A stretch of DNA of 64,000 nucleotides from Aldehydirespirator sp028819505 (GTDB lineage Bacteria > Actinomycetota > Acidimicrobiia > Acidimicrobiales > Aldehydirespiratoraceae). Within the stretch, counting starts at the first letter, position 1; every line of letters starts with the position of its first letter. Shown here in pieces: positions 7,587 to 17,587 of this stretch. A model generated the notes under the pieces. That model had not been told where the DNA came from and did no database searches. It saw nothing but the letters and a program-made list of their open reading frames with translations. Made by a program: the position numbers and the translations under genes. The stretch is taken from contig OZ242297.1 of assembly GCA_965207755.1 (NCBI GenBank), positions 1,736,001-1,800,000 on the forward strand, in the 5' to 3' direction.

Positions 7587-9425
7587 CTAGTCGGCCACGC
7601 CGAGCGGGCCTCCAGGCTCAGGATCGGGTCTGGTGCGACCCGGGAGTTGGCCGATCTTTGGGAGGCTCTGGAGCGCGGACATGATGCCCTTGTCGGAGTA
7701 TGTGATCGTCAGCGTTTCTGTGGCCCGGGTGACCGCCACGTACAGCAGCCGCCGTTGGTCCTCGGCGAGCGTCTCTGGAGAGGTCGGGCGCACCCAGATG
7801 TGATTGGCGCCTCCGACTATCACATGGCGGAACTCGAGGCCCTTAAGCAATCCCAGAGTTGCCACTCGGACTTTGCCCCCGACATCGAAGATCTTGTCGC
7901 GGTTGCGTCCGGCCTTCGTGTCGAAGGCATCGCGCACCAAGCGCACAACATCGTGGCGCAGGTCCTCCGTGCCGAGTAGCACCGCGATTTGATCTGAGGG
8001 CGCGCCTCCTGCGCGCAGTTCCTGCACCCTCTTGGCGATCGCCTCCGCCTCGCCGCGGAGATCGGAGCAGTGCAATGACAATGGCGGCCGCCCGGTCCGG
8101 ACGGCCTGGTCCGGCTCTACTAGCACGTCCAAGTCGTCGGGCTGGTGGGTGTCCGGTTTCCGACCGAGTCTGATCAACAACTCCCGGCCGAGATCGAGGA
8201 TCTCGCGGGTGTTGCGGTAGTTGACATCCAGAATGGTGGTGCGGCCCCGAGCCGTGAGGCCGGGAGGATTCCACGCCATGCGGCGCCGGTAGATCATCTG
8301 GGCACCGTCCAGGGCCATCACAAAATGGTCCCGTCCCGGCTTGAGCATCGCCCACGCCAGGTCGAGGCCGGCCTCGTCGAGGTCCTGCGCTTCGTCCACG
8401 AGGACCATGTCGAACAGCTTGGACTTGTCGAGGTCGCTCACCGCCGGGACGGCAGCGCGGCGCCAGCGATCAAAGTCTGGCCTGTCCTCATCGTCCGGCG
8501 TGCGGCCGGTCGTCGCCAACACGCGCCGTGCCAGCGCATCCACCGTGCAAACCCGGACGCAGTCATGCTCCGCCACTTGGTGGGCCAGCGCCAGCGACAA
8601 CGCCTTGTTGAAGCAGAGCAGGAGGATGTGCCAGTGGGGGAAATGCCTGGCCATGTGCCGGGCCCGGTAGGTGAGCACCAGTGTCTTGCCACTGCCGGCG
8701 ACTCCCCTGATGAGGCGGTAGCCGGGGCCGAGGCCGTGGGCCAGGCGCTCCTGCTTGCGGTCCAGCGTACGAAGGATCTCGTCGTCGCTCTCACGCTGCG
8801 GAGCGAACAGCTGTCCCTGCGTTCCCCGGATGACGATGCCGGGGTTGACCGCGGCCCGTGCTGCGGACTCCTCCTGCTGGGGCACAGGGACACGGCTACC
8901 GCCGGCGATCTCCTGAAGCGCCGGTCTCAAGGCTTCGCTCAGAAAGTCTTGCGCACACAGCAACGGAACGTCGGCTCGAATCCCGGCTGCTTCCTGAGCC
9001 TGCAGGTCCGGATAGGCCGCCGCCACCGCCACGGGCAGCCGGGCCACGTTCCGCGCGTCGAGACTGCGGCGCAAGTCCGATGCCCGCCGCGCCGTCAGGT
9101 CCCCCAGCCGATCACGGTCGATTCTTCTGCGCCGGCCGCGCCGCTTGCCGGATCGTGTCCTCTCGGGAGCCTCCAGGATGACGATCCCGCACGACGGGTC
9201 GAGCACCACCAAGTACGCATCGCCCCGCTCACCAGCCGCGTCGAGTCCCTCGAGTCGCTGCTGCTCGAACGCCCTGTGAAGGGCCCGACCCTCACCGTCG
9301 CCGGTCCACTCCAGCCAGACTGTGACCTCATCGGGCAAGAACTCTCGCAGGCACTTGGCCACTGTCTGCAGTCGGGCGGGCACATCGTTGCGGCTCGGAA
9401 TGTTGGCGGGCTGCAGGAAAGCCAT
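7587..9425 (-). CDS. UvrD/Rep-like superfamily 1 DNA helicase
   Basis: This SF1A helicase probably acts in DNA repair. The N-terminal ~200 residues (VVLDPSCGIVILEAPE) look like a NERD-type nuclease-related region. The helicase core follows: Walker A GVAGSGKTLVLTYRA near residue 241, LLLCFNKALS, the Walker B/II motif LVDEAQDLDEAGLDL, ILDVNYRNTREI, and the late LLYVAVTRATETL motif VI. At 612 residues it is shorter than UvrD because the 2B insertion is small. It ends 95 bases before the exonuclease-DinG-RecQ gene's operon partner region and runs in the same direction, so joint expression is plausible. The cellular substrate is unknown. Confidence 0.85.
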   Translation of the reverse strand: MAFLQPANIPSRNDVPARLQTVAKCLREFLPDEVTVWLEWTGDGEGRALHRAFEQQRLEGLDAAGERGDAYLVVLDPSCGIVILEAPERTRSGKRRGRRRRIDRDRLGDLTARRASDLRRSLDARNVARLPVAVAAAYPDLQAQEAAGIRADVPLLCAQDFLSEALRPALQEIAGGSRVPVPQQEESAARAAVNPGIVIRGTQGQLFAPQRESDDEILRTLDRKQERLAHGLGPGYRLIRGVAGSGKTLVLTYRARHMARHFPHWHILLLCFNKALSLALAHQVAEHDCVRVCTVDALARRVLATTGRTPDDEDRPDFDRWRRAAVPAVSDLDKSKLFDMVLVDEAQDLDEAGLDLAWAMLKPGRDHFVMALDGAQMIYRRRMAWNPPGLTARGRTTILDVNYRNTREILDLGRELLIRLGRKPDTHQPDDLDVLVEPDQAVRTGRPPLSLHCSDLRGEAEAIAKRVQELRAGGAPSDQIAVLLGTEDLRHDVVRLVRDAFDTKAGRNRDKIFDVGGKVRVATLGLLKGLEFRHVIVGGANHIWVRPTSPETLAEDQRRLLYVAVTRATETLTITYSDKGIMSALQSLPKIGQLPGRTRPDPEPGGPLGVAD

Positions 9426-9519
9426 ACGGGCCTGCGACTCTAATGCAGTAGTTTCTGATACAGCAGTCGCACCGCGGCTGGGTCTCTCGGCCGTAGCCCG
9501 CTAGATCGGGCGGCCCCGG

Positions 9520-12500
9520 CTATTCGGTCCCCCTCAGGTGTGCCCGGCCCTCGTCGGTTATCTCAAGGCGCTCGTAGTTGGTGCAGTCAAACTCGGCCGC
9601 AACCGCGCGGACCAGGCCGTCGGCGATGAGGTCGTCGATCTGGGCCGCGACGGCCGGAGCACCCAGGAAGGTGAGGCGCCCGGCGAGATGGTGGCGGGCG
9701 AGTCGCCGGGGCAGGGAGTGATCGGCCGATCTCAGGCGCCCGACCAGAGTCAACTCGATGTTGCGGCGCGAGTAGCCGGCGCCCCTGGTGTCGTCCAGCA
9801 GTTGCAGCACGATCCTGCGGGCTGGCAGCGACTCCAAGAGTCCCTCTCGGCTGATGTGGCTGGCTGCCCACGGGCGATCCAGGTCGGTACAGAGGTCGCA
9901 CTGGTCGCACACTTCGAGAGCCTCCGCGCCGAAGTACTCCAGCATGGTGCGCACGCGGCAGCCGGTGCTCTGCTGTGCGTACCGCTTGGCCTGCTCCGAC
10001 TTGGCGCCCACCTCGGCGCGCCGCTGCTCCGCCTGGTCCTCGATGACGGTCCAGCGGGGCTCTGCGTCCGGCTTGCGCTCCAACACCCAGGCGTGCTTCC
10101 ACACTGAGAATCCCACGATGTCGCGCCGGTCGAGTTCCAGCAGATCGGCGGCGACCTCGGCCGCCGGGCGTTGGAGAAGGCGACTCCACTCCGCGGCTCG
10201 GTACTCGTCACTTGTGAGGTGTTCGGTCAGTTCGACCACGCGCCTGCCCCGCGCTGCCAACTCAGGCTCGGCGGTTCTCAGTTCCTCGAGTCGCTGGCGG
10301 GTGTCGGCCATCACCGAGACCCGGCCGCGCCAGGGCGTGTCGAGCTGGCGAGCAACCGCGCCGGATTGCTGCAGGTAGTGAACGGCCAGTGCTGCCGCCA
10401 CCGACTCCCGGTCGGTTCCGTCGTCGTCGCTGGCGTCTAGTACGTCCGGGTCGTAGGCGTGGATTCCTTCTTGCAGGCGCAACCAGATCCGGCGGACCTG
10501 TTCAATGCCGGGAGCGGCACCGCGGACGAAGACGCGGTGGATCGTGCAGTCGCGGGGGCTGCTCAGCAGCACCGCGGTGCCGACGGACGGTCCCTTGCCT
10601 TCGACCGCGCCTCTGGCGGCCCGCCCGGTCTCCTGGACGTACTCCTCGATGGTGGCGGGCATCTCCAGATGCACGATCAGCGCGATGTCGGGCTTGTCGA
10701 TCCCCATGCCGAAGGCCTTGGTGGCCACGACGACGTCGAGTTCGCCGTGGCGGAAGGCATCCTCGGTGTGGAGGCGCTCGTTGTCGTCCATCGCCCCGTG
10801 ATAGGGCCGCGCCACGTGGCCGGCGGCGCGGAGCAGCCCGGCGACTCGGGCCGTGTCCCGGCGCGTCGGGACGTACACGATGGCTGGCTGGGACCGGAAT
10901 GCCTCCACGATCTGAACGACCCTGACATCGCGGTCGGCCCGATCGTGGCACTTCTCGACGAAGTACCGGATCTCGGGCCGGCCCGGCGACAACGAGACCG
11001 GGGCGCCAGCCAACCTCAGGCCGAGGAGCTTCACGATGTCGCGGCGCACGGACTCGGTGGCCGTTGCGGTCACGGCAAGAACCGGAGGGCGGGCGTCGCC
11101 CGACGCGATGCGTCTCAACGCATCGGGGATGGCGGCATATTCCGGCCGGAACGAGTGACCCCACTGCGAGATGCAGTGAGCCTCGTCCACTGCCACGCGG
11201 GCCGCGCCCATCCCGGCCAGCGCGCCGACGAACTCCTGTGACCACAGCCGCTCCGGGCTGACGTAGAGCAGCTTGTAGTCGCCCCGCGCCGCGCCGCGCA
11301 GGATGTCGCGCCACTCCGCTTGGCCCACACCGCTGTGAATGGCGGCCACCCTGGTGATCCCCCGGGAGCGGAGGTTCTCCACCTGGTCGTTCATCAGCGC
11401 CTTCAGCGGCGAGACCACCAGCGTGACGCCGGGCGACAGCAGTGCCGGGATCTGGAAGGTGATCGACTTTCCCGAGCCTGTGGGCAGCACAGCCAGGAAG
11501 TCCGATCCCTCGATGAAGCGGCTCATGGTCTCAAGTTGGCCGGGCCGCCAGCGCCGGAATCCGAACATTTGCCGCACCCGCTCAAGCCGCGCCGCCACGA
11601 CATCCGGGCGACGTGCGTCTGCCTCGCTCAGATCCAGATCCGCGAGTCCTGCCCAGCCGTCGGCACTGTCGACAGAGCGGAGGCGCTCCAGCATCCTGCC
11701 GTCCAATTCGATGTCGCCGAGATGCTCGGCGATGAGGCGGTAGGCATCCTCGGCCCGATTGGCCCGGACCTGCCGGGGTGGGCCGGGAAGCGAGCCGAGG
11801 ATCGCGTCGCGGTAGGGAACCGCCCGGCAGAGACGGCTGTCGAGCACCACGGTGACACCCCGGTCGTGTTCGGTGCGCATGAGCCTCCCGACACCCTGGG
11901 CGAAGCGCAGCGCCGCCCGCGGAACCAGATATTCGGCGTAGGGGTCCTTCCCCCGCATCTCGATGGCCTCCATGCGGGCGCCGGCCACGGGGTCCGCTGG
12001 CGAGTCGAAGGGGATCTTCTCGATCATCAACAAGCTGAGAGCCGCTCCGGGTATATCCACTCCCTCCCAGAACGAGCGGAGAGCGATGAGGCTGGTGGCT
12101 GTCTCGGTCCTCATCCGCTCCACCAGCGCCGCAGCCGCGTCGTCGCCCTGCGAGAGCAGCGGGATGCCCTCGGCGTCAAGGATCGGCCGGGCGTGGTAGC
12201 GCACGAACTCCAACCGAGAGCGCGCCGCCATGAGGACCATCCCTCTCCCCGCGGTGAGCATCAGCAGCCTGGGGATCTCGGCCGCGGCGGAAACCTTGAA
12301 CTCCTCCATCAGCCGGCTGCGGGGCGCCGGCAGGTAGTCGGTCAGCAGTAGCAGGTGGTTGTCACCAATCCAGGGGAACGGGCTTCCCAGAACGGATGTC
12401 TGAACGGGACCGATCCCGAGGCTGTCGATCATGTAGTCGAAGCTCCCACCCGCCCTCAGCGTCGCCGAGGTGAGCACAGCCGACTCAAGCGACTCCCACA

Positions 12501-14667
12501 CGCTGGAGAGCGGTCCGGCCACCGACCTCGGCGATCGGCGCAGTTCCCACGCCCAGCTTCGGAAGTCGGTCTCGTAGGAGATCGCTGCGATTGCGATCAG
12601 CCTCTCGGCGTCGGTCACCCAAAGCACGTCCCCGACGGTGCGGGCGGCGTCGCGCGCGGCCCTTCCGAGCCTGCCCACCTCTGCTTCGAGGCGGCTGCGC
12701 CGATAGCGGCCAGACAGTTCCTCGGGAAGGTTCACCTCATTGAGCGAATTGGCAAGCCAGCGCAGCGCCTGTACCAGGTGCTGGCCGTTGGTGAGAACCT
12801 CGCGGTAGTCGGGGTGCTGGGTGTCGTGGCCGCGCCTGATCCGGTGGGTCGCGGGATACCTGTCCTCGACACTCGCTCCAGTACGGATGCGCAGGTAGTG
12901 CACGAGGGTCACCCCGAAACGCTCCGACCGTTCTCTCAGAAGATCCACGGCGCGACGAATGGCGCCGAGGGGCTCGTAGACGCGCGCCGACGACTCCCCG
13001 TCGAGGCTCCCGTCCTCGCCCAATCCCTCGGCGGCCCCGACAGCAGCTTCTTCGAGCGGGTTGCCGGTGTCGAGGACGGTCCGGTTCGCGGTATCGCGGC
13101 GCAACGACCATCCGGTGGCATCCGAAAGGCGGCTCACGGTCCCGCTCCGACGCTGCGGATCCCACAACGCGTCGCATAGCGCGGCAAGGTCGTCGCGAGA
13201 CACCGCTTCGGTGAGAGCGTCGGTGGCGGCGTCCTCGAGATTGTGGGCCTCATCGAGGACCAGGTGCCTGGAGTGGTGGATCCATTCGTGGTCCGACACC
13301 ACCAGCGCATGGTTGAGCACCCCAACATGAGCGTTGCGCAGACCCTCACGCGCCCGGCGATGGAAGTCGAGCCCGTCCAGCGCGGTCATCGGCGGACCCG
13401 TCGCATCCTGTCGGCTCAGCACGCGGCGCAGGTCGCTGAGTGCGGTCCGTCCGCCCTCCAACGCCCCGGCCCTCAGGTCCTCCCAGTCTCCCGTTGCAGT
13501 CTCGGCCACCCAGCCGCACACCATCGCCAGCGCAAAGGCGCCATCAGGCGTGAACGCGCTCGGACTCTCCGCCAGTGCGTCAAGCTCGCCGGCTAGAGAC
13601 TCCAGGTCGACATAGTTGTTGCGTCCCTTCACGAGCACCCACGCGAATGGCTCCACTTCCTCCGAGAGATTCTCCAAGGTGGCCATTACCTGGTCCTGGA
13701 GCACCTTCGAGTGCGGAGCGACGACAACCGTGCCGCCGGTGGCGCGTGCGTGCTCGATGGCCGGTACGAGATACGCCAGCGTCTTGCCGGTGCCGGTGGG
13801 CGCCTCGATGAGAAGGCTGCCGCCTCCCTGCAGTGTCTCGGCGGTCCGGACGGCCATCTCCATCTGCTGTCGCCGCGGCTGGCGGGCATGGCCCATTAAG
13901 ATGCCCCCCTCGCCGAACATCGCGGCCACCTCCCGAGGGTTGAGACCGCCGGTGACAGGATCCCGACGCGGCACAGCCGGCTCCAGCACCACATCCTCCA
14001 GCGGCACCGGCTCGGACTCTTCGACGAGAAACCCCGACCACGGATGGCGCCCGGTTCCCAGAACCCAGCGCTGCAGCCGTCGAACCGGTCCCGAGCCACC
14101 GACTTGCCTCAGCAGCCGGGGCAGAACACGCAGCAGCAACCGGGAATCGTCCAGCGCCCGGTGCGAGTTCCGCGCTTGCTCCCTCAGCAGGTAGTGGGCC
14201 AGTACGTCGAGGCTGCGCCCCGCAGGCGGTCTGCTGCCGTCCACGTTGCGGACGATGCCCTCACCAGCCCGGGGGAACGCCAGATGCGCCAGCTCCAGGG
14301 TGTCGAGCCTGACAACCTCGGGCGCAGGAACTCCGACTTCGGCGCCAGCCGAGTCCAGCAACCGAAAGTCATAGCGCAAGCCATTGTGAGCGACCATGGG
14401 CCGGTTCCCCACAAACCGGTAGAAGTCGCGAAGCGCTACGGCCGGCACCGGAGCGGTGGCAAGCTCTTCGTCGGTCAAGCCCGTCAACTCGCAGGTGAAG
14501 TCACGCAGACCCCGAGTCGGACGCACCAGGGTCTCGAATGCGTCGACCTCGACCCCGCCGCAGACCAGAACCGCACCGATCTCAATGATCTCGTGCGCAG
14601 GAGGATCAGACCGGTCGGCGTTGGCCTCAAGGTCGAAGACGATGAACTCTCCGTTAGCCCAACTCAA
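9520..14667 (-). CDS. DEDDh exonuclease - DinG helicase - RecQ helicase triple fusion
   Basis: One uninterrupted 1715-residue frame holds three enzymes. Residues 1-185 are a DnaQ-like 3'-5' exonuclease (FDLEAN with D12/E14, VAHNGLRYDFRLL, HRALDDSRLL). Residues ~240-960 are a DinG/XPD-type helicase (LIEAPTGTGKTLAY near 289, LVLDEAHNLED near 470, LIALRSFWEGVDIPG). It lacks the four-Cys iron-sulphur set, as in Bacillus DinG. Residues ~1030-1715 are a RecQ helicase (LAVLPTGSGKSITFQIP near 1060, VDEAHCISQWGHSFRPEY, QETGRAARG, and a zinc site with CDQCDLC). The start appears to be TTG at 14667. It likely processes DNA ends or structures; a defence role is also possible. Confidence 0.88.
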   Translation of the reverse strand: MSWANGEFIVFDLEANADRSDPPAHEIIEIGAVLVCGGVEVDAFETLVRPTRGLRDFTCELTGLTDEELATAPVPAVALRDFYRFVGNRPMVAHNGLRYDFRLLDSAGAEVGVPAPEVVRLDTLELAHLAFPRAGEGIVRNVDGSRPPAGRSLDVLAHYLLREQARNSHRALDDSRLLLRVLPRLLRQVGGSGPVRRLQRWVLGTGRHPWSGFLVEESEPVPLEDVVLEPAVPRRDPVTGGLNPREVAAMFGEGGILMGHARQPRRQQMEMAVRTAETLQGGGSLLIEAPTGTGKTLAYLVPAIEHARATGGTVVVAPHSKVLQDQVMATLENLSEEVEPFAWVLVKGRNNYVDLESLAGELDALAESPSAFTPDGAFALAMVCGWVAETATGDWEDLRAGALEGGRTALSDLRRVLSRQDATGPPMTALDGLDFHRRAREGLRNAHVGVLNHALVVSDHEWIHHSRHLVLDEAHNLEDAATDALTEAVSRDDLAALCDALWDPQRRSGTVSRLSDATGWSLRRDTANRTVLDTGNPLEEAAVGAAEGLGEDGSLDGESSARVYEPLGAIRRAVDLLRERSERFGVTLVHYLRIRTGASVEDRYPATHRIRRGHDTQHPDYREVLTNGQHLVQALRWLANSLNEVNLPEELSGRYRRSRLEAEVGRLGRAARDAARTVGDVLWVTDAERLIAIAAISYETDFRSWAWELRRSPRSVAGPLSSVWESLESAVLTSATLRAGGSFDYMIDSLGIGPVQTSVLGSPFPWIGDNHLLLLTDYLPAPRSRLMEEFKVSAAAEIPRLLMLTAGRGMVLMAARSRLEFVRYHARPILDAEGIPLLSQGDDAAAALVERMRTETATSLIALRSFWEGVDIPGAALSLLMIEKIPFDSPADPVAGARMEAIEMRGKDPYAEYLVPRAALRFAQGVGRLMRTEHDRGVTVVLDSRLCRAVPYRDAILGSLPGPPRQVRANRAEDAYRLIAEHLGDIELDGRMLERLRSVDSADGWAGLADLDLSEADARRPDVVAARLERVRQMFGFRRWRPGQLETMSRFIEGSDFLAVLPTGSGKSITFQIPALLSPGVTLVVSPLKALMNDQVENLRSRGITRVAAIHSGVGQAEWRDILRGAARGDYKLLYVSPERLWSQEFVGALAGMGAARVAVDEAHCISQWGHSFRPEYAAIPDALRRIASGDARPPVLAVTATATESVRRDIVKLLGLRLAGAPVSLSPGRPEIRYFVEKCHDRADRDVRVVQIVEAFRSQPAIVYVPTRRDTARVAGLLRAAGHVARPYHGAMDDNERLHTEDAFRHGELDVVVATKAFGMGIDKPDIALIVHLEMPATIEEYVQETGRAARGAVEGKGPSVGTAVLLSSPRDCTIHRVFVRGAAPGIEQVRRIWLRLQEGIHAYDPDVLDASDDDGTDRESVAAALAVHYLQQSGAVARQLDTPWRGRVSVMADTRQRLEELRTAEPELAARGRRVVELTEHLTSDEYRAAEWSRLLQRPAAEVAADLLELDRRDIVGFSVWKHAWVLERKPDAEPRWTVIEDQAEQRRAEVGAKSEQAKRYAQQSTGCRVRTMLEYFGAEALEVCDQCDLCTDLDRPWAASHISREGLLESLPARRIVLQLLDDTRGAGYSRRNIELTLVGRLRSADHSLPRRLARHHLAGRLTFLGAPAVAAQIDDLIADGLVRAVAAEFDCTNYERLEITDEGRAHLRGTE

Positions 14668-15018
14668 ACTCCGAACCTCAACGCCGTGACCGGTTTACTC
14701 CAAACGTAAGGTACCTGGAATGTCAGCAAGCAATCCGCAGATCAAACCCGCTGAGTCTGGAGCGGGACGCCGCCCGCCCGGCGAGCGGGATGCTCTGCGA
14801 GGGGCGCCGGAGGGCCGCTGAGAGGGTCGCGTCCTGGCTGTTCGGTGTTGCGTTCCTATGCGTTCCTGGGTGCTGGTTGCCCGGGTTCATGATCGGACGT
14901 CGGGGCTGGGCTGGCCGGCGTCCGAGATCGTTCGACATCGTCTTGGCCGGTGAGCGTTCCTGTGGCCCCTTGGGCGACAATCCGTAGGCGGCCCGCGGCA
15001 GTCCTGCGGCGGCAGTCC
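14668..15018. other. Gene-less stretch between pafB and the fusion gene
   Basis: I see no convincing gene here. The segment separates the pafB stop (15019) from the TTG start of the triple fusion. It contains a short stretch resembling the lepB minisatellite (TGCGTTCCTATGCGTTCC near 14853) and no strong terminator. It should hold the promoter of the fusion gene, but I cannot assign -35/-10 elements. Confidence 0.5.
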
Positions 15019-15927
15019 CTATAGAGCTTCCAGCCAAGCCACGACCTCGTCGCGCAGCCAGCCGGGGGCGAGAACCTCGGCGTGCTCGAGGAACTCCACC
15101 ACGAACGACCTCAGCGCCGCGGCATCGCGCACCTGGAGGGTGAGCACGACCGAGCCGTCGGGCCGGCGCTCGCCGTCGACGCCGGCGCGGTGGCAGGCCC
15201 AGCCAGCCTGGTCGGCGTCCACCAGCACCCGGACCTCGACCGGCCGGCCCGCGCCGAACTCCCAGGGCCTGAGCGTGCGCGGATCGGGCCCCTCCCCCAC
15301 CGGGTGGGACGCATCGCCCACCTCGGTGACCTCGCTGCCGATGCGGTCCACCCGGAACATGCGCTCGGTGCCGTGGCCGGCGTCCCAACCCACCAGGTAC
15401 CAGTGGCCCCGGTGGAACGACAGGCGCCACGGCTCGACGCGCCGCTCGGCCCCGCGATAGGCGAAGGCGACCTCCCGGCGCCCGATCGCGGCCGCCACCA
15501 GCTTCCCCAGCGAATCATGGAAGGGCAGCTCGCCCACCTCCTCGACCGACCCGGCGGCACCGGCGGACGCCGCGCCGCCCAGCCGGGCCAAACCCGCGCC
15601 GGAGCCCCCCTCGAGCCGGACCAGGTTGGTGGCCAGGTGCAGCGCGGCGAGCTCGTCGGGGTCGAAGCGCACGTCGCGCCCGACGTAGGCCCGGGCCGGT
15701 ATGCGGTAGCCCTCCACCGGCGGGTCCAGCCGGTAGAGGGTCGTGACCTCTATGGGCACGCCGATCGCCCTCAGATCGGCCTTGTCACGCTCGAACATCC
15801 GCCGGAAGGCCGCCAGGTCCTCCGAGTAGGCGCCGGCCATTCGCTCGCGCAGTTCGCTCGCGCTGAGCGGCTGCGCGGTGTGGAGCAGCGCGGCGGTCAG
15901 GTTCAGGAGCCGCTCGAACTTGTCCAT
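15019..15927 (-). CDS. pafB: WYL-domain transcriptional regulator PafB
   Basis: PafB is the partner of PafC in the damage-responsive activator. The 302-residue product starts with an HTH segment (MDKFERLLNLTAALLHTAQP, SASELRERM), then FERDKADLRAIGVPIE, and a WYL domain (GRREVAFAYRGAERRVEPWRL, HRGHWYLVGWDAGHGTERMFR), ending in a WCX-type domain (EFLEHAEVLAPGWL). It begins 78 bp after the pafA stop, as in other actinobacteria. Normally pafC follows at once; here the triple-fusion gene and a helicase intervene, so expression of the two partners may no longer be coupled. Confidence 0.9.
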   Translation of the reverse strand: MDKFERLLNLTAALLHTAQPLSASELRERMAGAYSEDLAAFRRMFERDKADLRAIGVPIEVTTLYRLDPPVEGYRIPARAYVGRDVRFDPDELAALHLATNLVRLEGGSGAGLARLGGAASAGAAGSVEEVGELPFHDSLGKLVAAAIGRREVAFAYRGAERRVEPWRLSFHRGHWYLVGWDAGHGTERMFRVDRIGSEVTEVGDASHPVGEGPDPRTLRPWEFGAGRPVEVRVLVDADQAGWACHRAGVDGERRPDGSVVLTLQVRDAAALRSFVVEFLEHAEVLAPGWLRDEVVAWLEAL

Positions 15928-16005
15928 GGCGTCAACCTAACCGGGTTCTGTGAGCAGACATGCCGACTGGAGCGGCTTCGTTGCACACAGAATCGCGGCG
16001 GCCGG

Positions 16006-17364
16006 CTACAGGGAGGCGATCAGCTTCTCCACCCGCTCGTCGTGGGACTTGAACGGGTCCTTGCACAGCACGGTCCGCTGGGACTGGTCGTTGAGCTTCA
16101 GGTGGACCCAGTCGACGGTGTAGTCCCTGCGGCGCTCCTTGGCCCGGCGGATGAACTCGCCCCGCAGGCGGGCCCGGGTGGTGGACGGCGGGTTCTCCAC
16201 GGCGTGGTGTATCTCGGCCTCGGTCACCAGCGTCTCGACCATCCCCCGATGCTGCATGGTGTAGTAGAGGCCGCGGCTCTGGCTGACGTCGTGGTACTGC
16301 AGGTCCACCAGGGCCACCCGGGGATCGGCCAGGCCCAGCCCGTGCCGCTCGCGGTACGCCTCCACCAAGTGGTGCTTGACGACCCAGTCGATCTCGCGGT
16401 CGAGCTGGAGCGGGTCCTGCTCGATGGCGGTCAGGCAGTACTCCCACATGGTGAGAGCCTTCTTCTCCTCATCGGAGAGGTCGTGGTGCTCGGCGTAGCG
16501 CAGGGCCCGGTTCAGGTACTCGGACTGGATCTCGAGCGCGCTGACCTCGCGGCCGGTGGCGAGGCGCACCCGCCGCCGGCAGGTGGTGTCGTGGCTGATC
16601 TCGCGGATGGCGCGGATCGGGTTCTCCAGCGTCATGTCCCGCAGCACCACCCGGGGGTCCTCCAGCATCCGCAGCATCAGCGCGCACGCCCCGACCTTGA
16701 GGAACGTCGTGTACTCGCTCATGTTGGAGTCGCCCACGATCACGTGCAGCCGCCGGAACCGCTCGGCGTCGGCGTGGGGCTCGTCGCGGGTGTTGATGAT
16801 CGGGCGCGACCGGGTGGTGGCCGACGACACCCCCTCCCAGATGTGCTCGGCCCGCTGGCTGATGCAGTACATGGCGCCCCGGGCGGTCTGCAGCACCTTG
16901 CCCGCGCCGGCGTATATCTGGCGGCTGACCAGGAACGGGATCAGCACCTCGGCGTAGTCGCTCAGGTCGTCGCGGCGGCTGGTGAGGTAGTTCTCGTGGC
17001 AGCCGTAGCTGTTGCCGGCGGAGTCGGTGTTGTTCTTGAACAGGAAGACGTCGCCGCGGATGCCCTCCTCGGCGAGGCGCTCCTCGGCGTCGCCCAGCAG
17101 GCGCTCGACGATGCGCTCCCCCGCCTTGTCGTGCACCACCAGGTCGTGGGCCGAGTCGCACTCCGGGGTGGCGTACTCGGGATGGCTGCCGACGTCGAGG
17201 TACAGCCGGGAGCCGTTGCCCAGGAACACGTTGCTGCTGCGCCCCCACGACACCACCTTGCGGAACAGGTAGCGGGCCACCTCGTCGGGGCTCAGGCGGC
17301 GCTGGCCCCGCAGCGTGCAGGTGACGCCGTACTCGTTCTCGATGCCGAAGATGCGCCGCTGCAC
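16006..17364 (-). CDS. pafA: Pup-protein ligase PafA
   Basis: PafA activates the C-terminal glutamate of Pup with ATP and joins it to substrate lysines. The 452-residue product matches mycobacterial PafA in length. It begins with GTG (VQRRIFGIENEYGVTC) and shows the glutamine-synthetase-like fold motifs: IENEYG with the Mg-binding Glu, NGSRLYLDVGSHPEYATPEC, FLFKNNTDSAGNSYGCHENY, NTRDEPHAD and VGDSNMSEYTTFLK. The C-terminal domain ends KSHDERVEKLIASL. Its upstream neighbour prcA is separated from it by about 4.7 kb of accessory DNA. Confidence 0.97.
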   Translation of the reverse strand: MQRRIFGIENEYGVTCTLRGQRRLSPDEVARYLFRKVVSWGRSSNVFLGNGSRLYLDVGSHPEYATPECDSAHDLVVHDKAGERIVERLLGDAEERLAEEGIRGDVFLFKNNTDSAGNSYGCHENYLTSRRDDLSDYAEVLIPFLVSRQIYAGAGKVLQTARGAMYCISQRAEHIWEGVSSATTRSRPIINTRDEPHADAERFRRLHVIVGDSNMSEYTTFLKVGACALMLRMLEDPRVVLRDMTLENPIRAIREISHDTTCRRRVRLATGREVSALEIQSEYLNRALRYAEHHDLSDEEKKALTMWEYCLTAIEQDPLQLDREIDWVVKHHLVEAYRERHGLGLADPRVALVDLQYHDVSQSRGLYYTMQHRGMVETLVTEAEIHHAVENPPSTTRARLRGEFIRRAKERRRDYTVDWVHLKLNDQSQRTVLCKDPFKSHDERVEKLIASL

Positions 17365-17475
17365 CCCGCCACCGTACCCCCCGCAACCCCGCCACAACGG
17401 ATCGGCCCGCTCGGCGATCGATCGCCTCGACAGACTGCGCGCGCCCTCAGAGGCCGCGAAAATGGGCGGACCAAG

Positions 17476-17540
17476 CCGGCCCATACGGGGCGCGGCCGTG
17501 GCCCGAGCGGCCCTCAGGTCGCGAGCGAACAAGAGCGGGA
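17476..17540 (+). repeat. Dispersed ~50-bp repeat, extended copy 3
   Basis: CCGGCCCATACGGGG precedes GGCCGTGGCCCGAGCGG and GCGAACAAGAGCGGGA. The copy sits between the stop of the GNAT-HipA chimera and the pafA start. GCGGCCCTCAGGTCGC within it can form a 6-bp hairpin with one wobble pair. Confidence 0.85.
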
Positions 17541-17587
17541 ATGGCCACCCCGCGGCGCGAGGCGCTGTCACCGGTTTGCGAGCGCCC

